The position numbers were made by a program, and so were the translations under genes. From positions 1-64,000 of the forward strand of contig JAOXSH010000130.1 in assembly GCA_025800145.1 (NCBI GenBank): a DNA stretch of 64,000 nucleotides, given 5' to 3'. The stretch is from Cohaesibacter sp. GTDB lineage: Bacteria; Pseudomonadota; Alphaproteobacteria; Rhizobiales; Cohaesibacteraceae. Under the pieces are notes generated by a model. That model was not told where the DNA came from. It did no database searches and was given only the letters and a program-made list of their open reading frames with translations. Shown here piece after piece: positions 8,955-16,733 of the stretch (the first letter of the stretch is position 1; each line of letters opens with the position of its first letter).

Positions 8955-8973
8955 AGCTTAGTCTCCTTGTCCC

Positions 8974-9426
8974 TTAGCCGGCATCATTTGGTGGCCAGCC
9001 CTGGGTATCAATCTTGCTGGTCCATTCAAGGAAGTTTGCAAGATCATCCAATTCTTCATCTGTGAGATTGAATTGCGGCATCTGACGACGCCCTTCGATG
9101 CCGGTTGGCTGTGCTTTCATCCATTCCTTAATGGAATCCTTGGCCCCTTCGGGGTCATCTATTCCACCATAACGGACAAAAACATTGCCGACTTCAGGAG
9201 CGAAATACGCCCCTTCACCAAGAATGGTGTGACAATTGATGCAGGAATGCTTTTCCCACACATGTTTACCGCGAATAACAGATTCGCTTAATTGATCATT
9301 GTTTGATGACTCGTTCAGAACATAGAGATGGCTCTGCGCGGTCAGTCCAATGAAGATTACAAAGAAGAACAAAGAGCCGCCGTAAAAGATATTGCGGGCC
9401 TTGGACTTCGTCATCATTTCGCTCAT
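8974..9426 (-). CDS. norC: NorC, cytochrome c subunit of NO reductase
   Basis: This 150-residue protein has a single N-terminal membrane anchor (about residues 12-32) and a periplasmic mono-heme c domain with the binding motif CINCH at residues 62-66. A downstream Met in RRQMPQFNLT is the likely sixth heme ligand. NorC receives electrons from soluble cytochromes or cupredoxins and passes them to NorB. A GGAGGG ribosome binding site precedes the ATG. It is the first gene of the minus-strand norCBQDEF cluster, with a perfect Dnr/Fnr-type box about 70 bases upstream. Confidence 0.95.
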   Translation of the reverse strand: MSEMMTKSKARNIFYGGSLFFFVIFIGLTAQSHLYVLNESSNNDQLSESVIRGKHVWEKHSCINCHTILGEGAYFAPEVGNVFVRYGGIDDPEGAKDSIKEWMKAQPTGIEGRRQMPQFNLTDEELDDLANFLEWTSKIDTQGWPPNDAG

Positions 9427-9491
9427 AACGCCCTCCAGCGAGGGATAATTCCCAACACAGAAAAGACTAAGGGGAAGGCACCGCCCTCCCC

Positions 9492-9505
9492 TTGACCAAC
9501 GTCAA
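9492..9505 (-). promoter_or_regulatory. Dnr/Fnr-type operator upstream of norC
   Basis: TTGACCAACGTCAA is a perfect TTGAC-N4-GTCAA palindrome centred about 72 bases before the norC start. Such boxes bind Dnr/NnrR or Fnr regulators. The Dnr-like regulator encoded at 2297 is the natural candidate for activating norCBQDEF here. Confidence 0.8.
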
Positions 9506-9585
9506 TCACTTGTATTTCTTGACTTTTTCCTTATCAACCACTTGTTATTCTTCATATTTTCATAGGAAAAATATCCGTTCAGCCG

Positions 9586-10709
9586 TCATTTTTTCTGGAT
9601 GCGTGGATGTGTGAGAATCGGAAAATAGACCTTTGCAAAAACGGCAAAAGCCATCAGCCAAAAAGCGGCACTGAGATATATCCAAAGATCATATAAGTCT
9701 GGATGAAAATCTGGCAAAAGTGCACGCACCAATGCCGCAACTGACAGTAAAATATAGGCAATTGCCACAATCGGACGCACCGCTAAAGCGCGCCCCGTAT
9801 GACCCAATGAAGCCCGCGACATGACCGCCAGTGTCATACAGCCTATGGCACCGATTGCCAGAAGATGCACAGCTGCATTTTCAAGTGGCAAATGTGTCAG
9901 CAAGGCTATGCCATAGACGGCATAGGAGATAATCAGCATGGCATAGCCCAAATGCAAACTCCACAAAATCGGCTGGTCCAGAACGGAGCGCCCTTTCCAT
10001 CCGCTAAAACGCCATAAATTTGCCAATGCCGCGCATAGGGACAAGCCACCGATGGCCCAATCTGCCAGCGGGAAAAACAAAGCCAGCGTTAGCAGCGCGG
10101 TTAAGATCAAAGCCAGCTTATTGGCTAAAGAATGGGTTTGGGGCAATGATTTTTCGCTCACATCCATACGGCGCAAGGCGTTACGAATGAAAGCTGGCAC
10201 AACCCTGCCGCCAATGACAAAAATCATCATTCCAATGGTAAAGAGCCCGGCGCGCAATCCTGTCTGGGCAGTGTCCTGTGCCCAACCCAGCCATTCCAGA
10301 TGACACAAGAGATTCGAGATCCACCCCCCCCCAATAGGCTTATGAATATAAGATTATGCATTTGTATAGTGTGGCGCATTTGCAGAATCAGCCGCAGCAA
10401 CAAAGGCGGCAAAAAGACCAGATCAACACATGCAACACTCTGCATTGGCAAGAGATCAGACCACCACATGACACCACGCCCTGACAACCAAAGCATACCG
10501 ATTGTTCCGATATAGGCCACCTTTGCGGGTGGGGTTTTGGTCCAGCTGGGCACGGCTGTTAAAAAGAACCCAGCGACCACTCCGACCGCATAGCCATAGA
10601 TCATTTCATGGGCGTGCCAAGCAGATGCTGACATTGCCAATTGAGGCAAAAGGAAAGAAAAAAGCTCGCTTTGCATGTATAATACCAACGGCATAAAAGA
10701 TTGACCCAT
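9586..10709 (-). pseudogene. nnrS: nnrS, disrupted heme-copper membrane protein
   Basis: Two minus-strand frames together make one NnrS protein, a multi-helix heme and copper membrane protein linked to NO stress. The first frame (10709 to about 10330) carries the family motif WHAHEMIYGYAVGVVAGFFLTAVPSW in shortened form (WHAHEM, FLTAVP). The second (10308 to 9586) carries the remaining helices, including GGRVVPAFIRNA and SRASLGHTGRAL. They are joined at a run of nine G (nine C on the plus strand, 10324-10332). A run of seven or ten would restore one frame. The 5' end is also abnormal: the apparent start codon and first 10 codons come from a family A repeat (10679-10734), and the usual first membrane helix before WHAHEM is nearly absent. 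A sequencing error could explain the tract but not the repeat insertion. Confidence 0.75.
10324..10332. repeat. Homopolymeric C9 tract inside nnrS
   Basis: Nine consecutive C residues (G on the coding strand) mark the exact point at which the nnrS frame shifts. Such tracts slip during replication and are also classic sequencing-error sites. Confidence 0.9.
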
Positions 10710-10734
10710 AGGATGCCTTGAAATGGTTTACTGA
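10679..10734. repeat. Family A repeat, half element at nnrS 5' end
   Basis: The bases match one arm plus the central spacer of the complete family A hairpin at 19443-19534 (ATACCAACGGCAT, GATTGACCCATAGG, then CCTTGAAATGGTTTACTG). It lies across the 5' end of nnrS and supplies that frame's start codon. Confidence 0.75.
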
Positions 10735-10969
10735 GAAGGTATCTCTCGTCTGAAAAGACCCTTATCTTTCTCCTCATATGTCTCGTCTCTCATTACGGGA
10801 GAGGTCATGAAAGGGCCTCTTTCGGCACAGCCTCTTTGCCGATGTCTTTTTCCCGCGATGCTTAAAAATATTCGGTCTGACTCTGTTTTTTTGGCTTTGG
10901 TCAATTGCTACAGATCCAATTGCGACCAGACTGTGTGAGACCACAGCAATGACCGCCCGGAGAGACCTC

Positions 10970-11752
10970 ATGGAACAAACAGGCACAGTATTTTTGATTG
11001 GCGCAGGGCCAGGTGACCCGGATCTTTTGACCCTCAAAGCCTTGCGTTGCCTGCAATCTGCCGAGGTCGTGATTTATGATCGCCTTGTCTCGGATGAGAT
11101 TATGGCGCTTGTGCCCAAAGATGCGGTACTTGTGCCCGTGGGCAAAGCACCAAAGCACCATATGGTGCCACAAGAGGGCATCAATGAGTTATTGGTTGAA
11201 CATGCCCGCAAAGCCCGCACTATTGTGCGCCTGAAAGGAGGCGATCCCTTTATTTTTGGCCGTGGCTCGGAAGAAGCCCAGCGTTTGGTAGAGGCTGGCA
11301 TTGCTTTTGAAGTGGTGCCGGGCATCACTGCCGCGCAAGGCTGTTCCACCAGTTTGCATGTTCCCCTGACCCATCGTGGCATGGCAACCGGTGTTCGATA
11401 TGTCACCGGACATTGCCGCAATGATGTGCCGCTGGATTTGAACTGGTCCAGCCTGGCTGATGAGAATACAACGCTTGTTGTCTATATGGGTCTGGCCGCA
11501 ATTGAGCAAATTTCGCGTGAATTGATTGCTCATGGTATGCGCCCCGATTTGCCTGTGCTGGCCATTTCCAAAGGCACCACAAAAGACGAGCGCCATGTGC
11601 TGGCCGATTTGCGCAGCATCCATCAAGTCTCCAAACAGGCAGAGCTGAAAGCACCGACCTTGTTCATTATTGGCGAGGTGGCTTCCTTTACCGGACAATT
11701 GCATGTGGATGCCGATCTTGTCAGATCTGTACAGGAGGCCGCTCATGGCTAA
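10970..11752 (+). CDS. nirE: NirE, uroporphyrinogen III C-methyltransferase
   Basis: This 260-residue SAM-dependent methyltransferase is of the CobA/NirE type. It methylates uroporphyrinogen III twice to give precorrin-2, the first committed step toward heme d1 and siroheme. Signature segments are VFLIGAGPGDPDLLTLKA near the N-terminus, VRLKGGDPFIFGRGSEE (about residues 85-101) and VVPGITAAQGCS. Location at the head of a heme d1 operon assigns it to nirE rather than to cobA or cysG. The ATG at 10970 is preferred to one at 10949 because GGAGAG sits directly before it. The stop overlaps nirC by eight bases. The upstream gap (10735-10969) holds no perfect Dnr box that I could find. Confidence 0.9.
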   Translation: MEQTGTVFLIGAGPGDPDLLTLKALRCLQSAEVVIYDRLVSDEIMALVPKDAVLVPVGKAPKHHMVPQEGINELLVEHARKARTIVRLKGGDPFIFGRGSEEAQRLVEAGIAFEVVPGITAAQGCSTSLHVPLTHRGMATGVRYVTGHCRNDVPLDLNWSSLADENTTLVVYMGLAAIEQISRELIAHGMRPDLPVLAISKGTTKDERHVLADLRSIHQVSKQAELKAPTLFIIGEVASFTGQLHVDADLVRSVQEAAHG

Positions 11753-12110
11753 TCGCCTTTCCAGTCTTCTGGCCGCCCTATATCCCAAGGCAACTTCTTT
11801 GATTGGCTTGGGGCTTGTCTCAGCGCTTTCTCTGTCTTGCGCACATGCGGATGGCTATGACTTTCAAACGCATTCCGAAATGTCTGATTTTGTCCGTCAG
11901 GATTGTGGTGCCTGTCATGGTTTGAGCCTGAAAGGCGGCCTTGGTCGGCCTTTGCTGAAGGAAAATCTGGACCATTTTGATTTGGAAACACTGGAAGAGA
12001 TCATTCTGGATGGCATTCCCGATACGGCCATGCCGCCATGGCGTGGATTGTTAAGCCAAGAACAAGCCAAAGACATTGCCAAAGCCCTGAAAGAAGGAAG
12101 CATTCAATGA
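11745..12110 (+). CDS. nirC: NirC-like small cytochrome c
   Basis: This 121-residue periplasmic cytochrome c has a hydrophobic N-terminal signal segment (residues 1-36) and one heme-binding motif, CGACH, at residues 54-58. The MPPW segment near residue 98 offers an axial Met. It corresponds to NirC/cytochrome c55x, found in nir operons and thought to serve as an electron carrier in heme d1 or NirS maturation. The ATG at 11745 has an AGGAGG ribosome binding site inside the end of nirE. The gene overlaps nirF by four bases (ATGA). Confidence 0.8.
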   Translation: MANRLSSLLAALYPKATSLIGLGLVSALSLSCAHADGYDFQTHSEMSDFVRQDCGACHGLSLKGGLGRPLLKENLDHFDLETLEEIILDGIPDTAMPPWRGLLSQEQAKDIAKALKEGSIQ

Positions 12111-13360
12111 GAACCGCATTTCTTTCCACCCTAAGCATACCCAATCTGGCCTTGGCCTGTTTCATGAGTGCCAGTGTTAGTGTCAGTGTTAGTGTCAGTG
12201 TTAGTGTTAGTGTGTTGGCAACAGCTGCCCATGCCTCTGATGCAGATTTGTTGCGCGGTACAGGTGATCTTGGCTTGATCATTGAACGGGCAACCGGGTC
12301 TGTCTTGCTGGTTGAGACGACCAATCGCACGACCTTGAAACGCATTGAAGGATTGGGGGATATTTCCCATGCTTCTGCGGTTTATTCGCGCGATGAGCGC
12401 TATGCCTATATTTTTGGTCGCGATGGTGGGTTGACCAAGATTGATATGCTGAAAGGCGAAATTGTCAAACGCATTGTACAGGGTGGCAATTCCATTGGCG
12501 GGGCCATTTCAGATGATGGCAAACTGATTGCGGTTTCCAATTATGAGCCGGGCGGTGTGAAAGTCTTTGATTCACAGACGCTGGATTTGGTGGCTGATAT
12601 TCCTGCCATTTTTGGCAAGGATGGTGCCTTATCCAAGACCGTCGGGCTTGTGGATTTGCCGGGGCGCAAATTTGTTTTCACCCTTTGGGATGCGGGCGAG
12701 ACATGGATTGCCGATTTTTCCAAGGGCGAGACACCGGCTATTCAGAAAATTCCGAATATGGGAGACTATCCCTATGATGCGCTGGTGACCGGTGATGGCC
12801 GTCATTATATCGCAGGATTGTTTGGCGAAGATGGTCTGAGCCATATTGATCTTTGGGCTCACGAGTTGAAAGGCGAGCGTATCCTCAGAGGCTATGGCAA
12901 AGGCGAGCAGAAACTCCCTGTCTATAAAATGCCGCATCTGGAAGGATGGGCAAAAGCTTCTGGCCAGTTTGTCCTGCCTGCTATTGGGCGGCATGAAGTG
13001 TTGTTGATGGATAGCAAAAGCTTTCGCGAAACAGACCGAATCAAGGTTTATGGCCAGCCTGTTTTTGCCATGGCACGGCCCGATGGGCGGCAGATCTGGG
13101 TGAATTTTGCCCCTCCCAAGAATGACACCATCCAAGTGATTGATTTGCCAAGCCGCAAAGTCATCAAAACTCTTAAACCCGGCCCGGCAGTTCTGCATAT
13201 GGAATTCACGCCGCGGGGGCATGAGGTTTGGATGAGTGTGCGCGGGGCTGATGAAGTGCAGGTTTATGATACGCAGACTTTGCAAAAAGTCTCCTCCATG
13301 CCAGCCAAGAAACCGAGCGGGATTTTCTTCACCGCGCGCGCTCACAAAATCGGTCTATAG
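12107..13360 (+). CDS. nirF: NirF, heme d1 biosynthesis protein
   Basis: This 417-residue periplasmic protein has an eight-bladed beta-propeller fold like the d1 domain of cytochrome cd1, but no heme c motif. NirF is required for heme d1 synthesis and acts on a late intermediate. Recognisable blocks are YIFGRDGGLTKID, GDYPYDALVTGDGRHYIAGLFGED in part, and the C-terminal KKPSGIFFTARAHKIGL. The start at 12107 couples to the nirC stop through ATGA. The signal peptide is odd: codons 23-36 are a run of alternating Ser and Val encoded by tandem AGTGTT/AGTGTC hexamers (12173-12214), giving SVSVSVSVSVSV where a normal hydrophobic core would be mixed. Confidence 0.92.
   Translation: MRTAFLSTLSIPNLALACFMSASVSVSVSVSVSVSVLATAAHASDADLLRGTGDLGLIIERATGSVLLVETTNRTTLKRIEGLGDISHASAVYSRDERYAYIFGRDGGLTKIDMLKGEIVKRIVQGGNSIGGAISDDGKLIAVSNYEPGGVKVFDSQTLDLVADIPAIFGKDGALSKTVGLVDLPGRKFVFTLWDAGETWIADFSKGETPAIQKIPNMGDYPYDALVTGDGRHYIAGLFGEDGLSHIDLWAHELKGERILRGYGKGEQKLPVYKMPHLEGWAKASGQFVLPAIGRHEVLLMDSKSFRETDRIKVYGQPVFAMARPDGRQIWVNFAPPKNDTIQVIDLPSRKVIKTLKPGPAVLHMEFTPRGHEVWMSVRGADEVQVYDTQTLQKVSSMPAKKPSGIFFTARAHKIGL
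12173..12214 (+). repeat. Hexanucleotide tandem repeat in nirF signal peptide
   Basis: Seven AGTGTN units (AGTGTT and AGTGTC in mixture, the last ending in G) lie head to tail and encode Ser-Val repeats. The unit length is six, so gain or loss of units keeps the reading frame and changes only the signal peptide length. Confidence 0.9.
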
Positions 13361-13370
13361 GAGCGCGACA

Positions 13371-14411
13371 ATGAGCGATCAATCCTTAGAGATCTTTGCC
13401 GAGCTTGATGAGCTGGATATGGCAATTGTCGATGATTGGCAGCGCGATTTTCCTCTCACCCCACGCCCCTTCTCCTTGATTGGCCAACAAAATGATTGTC
13501 GGGAAAGCCATATCCTGGGGCGTTATAAAGCGCTGAAAGAGAAGAAAGTCCTTTCCCGAATAGGTGCAATTCTGGCCCCAAATACAATTGGTGCCAGTGT
13601 GCTGGCCGCAATGGCCGTCCCGATCGACCAGGTGGACGAAATTGCGGCCAGCATCTCCTCTCATGCTGGGGTGAACCACAATTATGAGCGAGAAAATGAG
13701 CTGAATTTGTGGTTCGTCGTCACCGCCGCTGATCGACAAAGCGTTGATCAAATCCTGCGTGATATTGAGACCGAGGCGGGCTATCCGGTTTATCCATTCC
13801 GTCTTGAACAGGCTTATCACCTTGATTTGGGCTTTAGCTTGCGGCCCAATCGCACCCATACGAAAATTGTTCGCGCAGAAGCCCCCGACTTGTCCTGCAT
13901 TCAGAGCGAAGATCGGGCTTTGTTGACAGCTTTGGAAGATGGTTTGCCCCTCTCTGGCCGCCCTTATATGGAGCTGGCGCAAAAGCTTGGCTGGACAGAG
14001 GCACGAATTCTTGGTCGCCTTCAGGATTTAAGTGATGGCAAGATCATTCGCCGGTTTGGTTGTGTCGTGCATCATCGCCGGGTTGGCTATAAAGCCAATG
14101 CCATGGTGGTCTGGGATATTGATGATCAAAATGTGGATGCCATCGCAACCCGTCTGGCGCGCGATCCGGGCGTCAGCCTTTGCTATCGGCGCAACCGGCA
14201 TGGCACGCGCTGGCCTTATAATCTGTATTGCATGGTCCATGCGGCCAGCCGCCTTGATGCCCATTGTGTGATTGAGCGCCTCAATATGCAGGTGAACAAG
14301 GATGCACGTCATCATACCATTCTGTTTTCCAGCCGATGTTTCAAACAGCGCGGGGCTCGATTGAGACAAGCAAGTTGCGTCCCCTCGCCCCACGCAGTTG
14401 CAGCACAATAA
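13371..14411 (+). CDS. nirDL: NirDL fusion, siroheme decarboxylase subunit
   Basis: This 346-residue protein is a head-to-tail fusion of two Lrp/AsnC-like units, NirD (about 1-165) and NirL (about 180-330). With NirG and NirH it forms the complex that decarboxylates siroheme to didecarboxysiroheme on the way to heme d1. Each half shows the family pattern: a helix-turn-helix-like start, then GVNHNYERENELNLWFVV in the first half and CYRRNRHGTRWPYNLYCMVH in the second. The conserved His and Arg in these strings are implicated in catalysis in the family. The ATG at 13371 has a TAGGAG ribosome binding site that overlaps the nirF stop. The fused form occurs in several denitrifiers and is not itself abnormal. 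Confidence 0.9.
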   Translation: MSDQSLEIFAELDELDMAIVDDWQRDFPLTPRPFSLIGQQNDCRESHILGRYKALKEKKVLSRIGAILAPNTIGASVLAAMAVPIDQVDEIAASISSHAGVNHNYERENELNLWFVVTAADRQSVDQILRDIETEAGYPVYPFRLEQAYHLDLGFSLRPNRTHTKIVRAEAPDLSCIQSEDRALLTALEDGLPLSGRPYMELAQKLGWTEARILGRLQDLSDGKIIRRFGCVVHHRRVGYKANAMVVWDIDDQNVDAIATRLARDPGVSLCYRRNRHGTRWPYNLYCMVHAASRLDAHCVIERLNMQVNKDARHHTILFSSRCFKQRGARLRQASCVPSPHAVAAQ

Positions 14412-14424
14412 AAGGACCGGGCTT

Positions 14425-14946
14425 ATGCAAAATTCTGTCCAAAAAAGACAGGCCATTGCAGATCAGCACACACAAAGGCAAGTCAAAAGCCTGATGCTGG
14501 ATCTTGATGATATTGACAGAGCTTTGATCAATCATCTGCAAGATGGGCTGGACTTGGTAGAAGAGCCCTATCGGGCAATCGCCAAGGCTTTTCACCTGTC
14601 ACAGCCAGAATTGTTTGAGCGCATCCAGCGCTTGTTGGATCTTGGTATCTTCTCGCGCTTTGGACCGATGTTTGATGCCAACAAGATGGGCGGCAAATTC
14701 TGCCTTTGTGCCATCAAGGTGCCTTGGGAGCGTTATGATGCTGTGACAGACATCGTCAATGCCCATGAGCAAGTGGCCCATAATTACAAGCGCGACCATA
14801 TTCTCAATATGTGGTTTGTCATTGGCAGTGATCGGGAAGATGCCATTGAAGAGGTGGCCCGAAAAATTGAGGCGGAAAGCGGTCTTGAGGTTTTGTTATT
14901 TCCCAAGGAACGGGAATTTTTCATCTCTCTGAAAATTGAGGTATAG
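14425..14946 (+). CDS. nirG: NirG, siroheme decarboxylase subunit
   Basis: This 173-residue Lrp/AsnC-family protein corresponds to NirG. It carries the family block VAHNYKRDHILNMWFVIG near residues 117-134 and a pattern LGIFSRFGPMFDANKMGG (residues 75-92) like NirD. It should assemble with NirDL and NirH as siroheme decarboxylase. The start at 14425 follows an AAAAGGA ribosome binding site. The N-terminal 20 residues before the conserved helix-turn-helix are longer than usual, so a later start is possible. It lies 13 bases after nirDL and 2 bases before nirH. Confidence 0.85.
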   Translation: MQNSVQKRQAIADQHTQRQVKSLMLDLDDIDRALINHLQDGLDLVEEPYRAIAKAFHLSQPELFERIQRLLDLGIFSRFGPMFDANKMGGKFCLCAIKVPWERYDAVTDIVNAHEQVAHNYKRDHILNMWFVIGSDREDAIEEVARKIEAESGLEVLLFPKEREFFISLKIEV

Positions 14947-14948
14947 CC

Positions 14949-15428
14949 ATGTTGGATGCTGTTGATCGTCAGATTGTCACCGCGCTGCAAGCCGGTATGC
15001 CACTGACCACGCGCCCATGGCTGGATCTGGCGCTGGATTTGGGCTTGACTGAATCAGAAATTCTTTCCCGCCTTAAAGCCATGAAAGAAGATGGCATCAT
15101 TCGCCGGGTGGCGGCTGTCCCCAATCATTATAAACTTGGGGTTACCGCCAATGGCATGTCTGTCTGGAATGTTGAGGATGACTTTGTCGATGAATTGGGC
15201 GCGCAGATTGGCGCTTTGAAGTTTGTCTCCCATTGCTATCGCCGCCCCCGCGCTTTGCCCGACTGGCCCTATAATCTGTTTGCCATGATCCATGGCAGCA
15301 CGCGCGATGAAGTGGCAGAAAAGGCGAAAATTATCGAAGACTTGACCAGAGACAAGTGTGATGGCTGGGACATTCTCTATTCTAGTGCCATCTTGAAGAA
15401 AACCGGGCTAAGGCTTGCTAAACGCTAG
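14949..15428 (+). CDS. nirH: NirH, siroheme decarboxylase subunit
   Basis: This 159-residue Lrp/AsnC-like protein corresponds to NirH (NirL-like half). The helix-turn-helix-like N-terminal region is followed by GIIRRVAAVPNHYKLG (about residues 48-63) and CYRRPRALPDWPYNLFAMIHG (about 97-117), the latter with the conserved Arg residues and WPYN of the family. It completes the NirDLGH set for siroheme decarboxylation. The gene starts two bases after the nirG stop. A hairpin in the following gap separates it from nirJ. Confidence 0.88.
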   Translation: MLDAVDRQIVTALQAGMPLTTRPWLDLALDLGLTESEILSRLKAMKEDGIIRRVAAVPNHYKLGVTANGMSVWNVEDDFVDELGAQIGALKFVSHCYRRPRALPDWPYNLFAMIHGSTRDEVAEKAKIIEDLTRDKCDGWDILYSSAILKKTGLRLAKR

Positions 15429-15433
15429 GCTTT

Positions 15434-15460
15434 TATCGCTCTTGTGACCAAAGAGCGATA
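15434..15460 (+). other. Hairpin between nirH and nirJ
   Basis: TATCGCTCTT and AAGAGCGATA form a perfect 10-bp stem with a 7-base loop directly after the nirH stop. No T tract follows, so it is more likely an mRNA processing or stability element than a terminator. Confidence 0.5.
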
Positions 15461-15518
15461 CTATAATTCAGCCACTTTTATGCAAATACGGCCCGTTGAT
15501 ATAAACGGAGGTCCAACC

Positions 15519-16733
15519 GTGTTCCGCTTGACGCATTATCTTAGAGAGATTGCCAATCCGACCCCTCTCAAACCCCATCGTGAGCCTCCCGGCCCGGTTG
15601 TGATCTGGAATTTGATCCGCCGTTGCAATTTAAAATGCAAACATTGCTATTCCACTTCGGGCGATGTTGATTTTCCCGGAGAATTGTCCACCGCTCAGGT
15701 TTATGAGGTGATGGATGATCTCAAAGGCTTTCACGTTCCTGTGCTTATTCTGTCTGGTGGCGAGCCTTTGATGCGGCCCGATATTTATGACATCTCCCAA
15801 CGCGCCAAGGATATGAAATTCTATGTTGGCCTCTCGACCAATGGTGTGCTGATTGATGAAAGAAATGTCCACAAGCTGGCGGATATTGGCTATAATTATG
15901 TTGGCATTTCTCTTGATGGCCTTGGCAAGGTGCATGATAATTTTCGCGGTATGGCGGGCGCGTTTGAGAAAAGCCTGCATGCTGTGCGTCTGTTGCGCGA
16001 ACACAAGGTCAAAGTGGGCTTGCGCTTCACTGTGACCTTGGACAATGCCCATACTTTGCCAGATTATCTGGATTTGTGTGAGCAGGAGAAAGTCGACAAA
16101 ATCTATCTCTCCCATCTGGTTTATGCAGGCCGCGGCAATAAAAATCGCGGGGATGATGCCCATTGGGAAATGACACGCTCGGTTATGGGCGATCTCATTG
16201 AACGGGCCTGGCAGTCTGTTCTGAATGGCGAGAGCAAGGAATTTGTAACCGGTAACAATGATGCCGATGGGGTCTTTTTGTTGCATTGGGTGCGCGAGCG
16301 CATGCCAGAAAAAGAAGCCCATTTGCGCGAATTGCTCATCCGTTGGGGGGGCAATGCCACTGGCATTAACATCGCCAATATCGACAATCTGGGCAATGTT
16401 CATCCTGACAGTTTTTGGTGGCATTACACGCTTGGCAATGTCAAGGAGCGTAAATTTTCCGATATCTGGACCGATTTGTCCGACCCGCTTCTGGCTGGGT
16501 TGAAACAACGTCCCCGCGCGATCAAAGGGCGCTGTGGGGATTGCGCCCATATCAATATTTGCGGCGGCAATACACGGGTGCGGGCTTTGCAATTGTCTGG
16601 TGATCCATGGGCCGAAGATCCGGCCTGCTATTTAACCGATGAAGAAATCGGCCTTGATCTTCCTGCGCAAGACCGTCTGGTCACTCGTCCCTTTACCGGC
16701 ATTCGCAATGAGGCAAAGCATCGTTATGGCTAA
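15519..16733 (+). CDS. nirJ: NirJ, radical SAM heme d1 biosynthesis protein
   Basis: This 404-residue radical SAM enzyme has the CxxxCxxC cluster motif in RRCNLKCKHCYS (about residues 37-48) and a C-terminal SPASM-type auxiliary cluster region with GRCGDCAHINICGGNTR (about residues 343-359). NirJ removes propionate side chains from didecarboxysiroheme and installs the oxo groups' precursor state on the way to heme d1. The GTG at 15519 is chosen because a GGAGG site lies six bases before it and the protein then begins FRLTHYLREIA, as in other NirJ proteins. An upstream GTG at 15444 would start inside the nirH-nirJ hairpin. The stop overlaps nirN by eight bases. Confidence 0.9.
   Translation: MFRLTHYLREIANPTPLKPHREPPGPVVIWNLIRRCNLKCKHCYSTSGDVDFPGELSTAQVYEVMDDLKGFHVPVLILSGGEPLMRPDIYDISQRAKDMKFYVGLSTNGVLIDERNVHKLADIGYNYVGISLDGLGKVHDNFRGMAGAFEKSLHAVRLLREHKVKVGLRFTVTLDNAHTLPDYLDLCEQEKVDKIYLSHLVYAGRGNKNRGDDAHWEMTRSVMGDLIERAWQSVLNGESKEFVTGNNDADGVFLLHWVRERMPEKEAHLRELLIRWGGNATGINIANIDNLGNVHPDSFWWHYTLGNVKERKFSDIWTDLSDPLLAGLKQRPRAIKGRCGDCAHINICGGNTRVRALQLSGDPWAEDPACYLTDEEIGLDLPAQDRLVTRPFTGIRNEAKHRYG

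Noticed and set aside
12173..12214. CRISPR-like repeat
   Set aside because: The unit is only six bases with no spacers, and it lies in frame within nirF.
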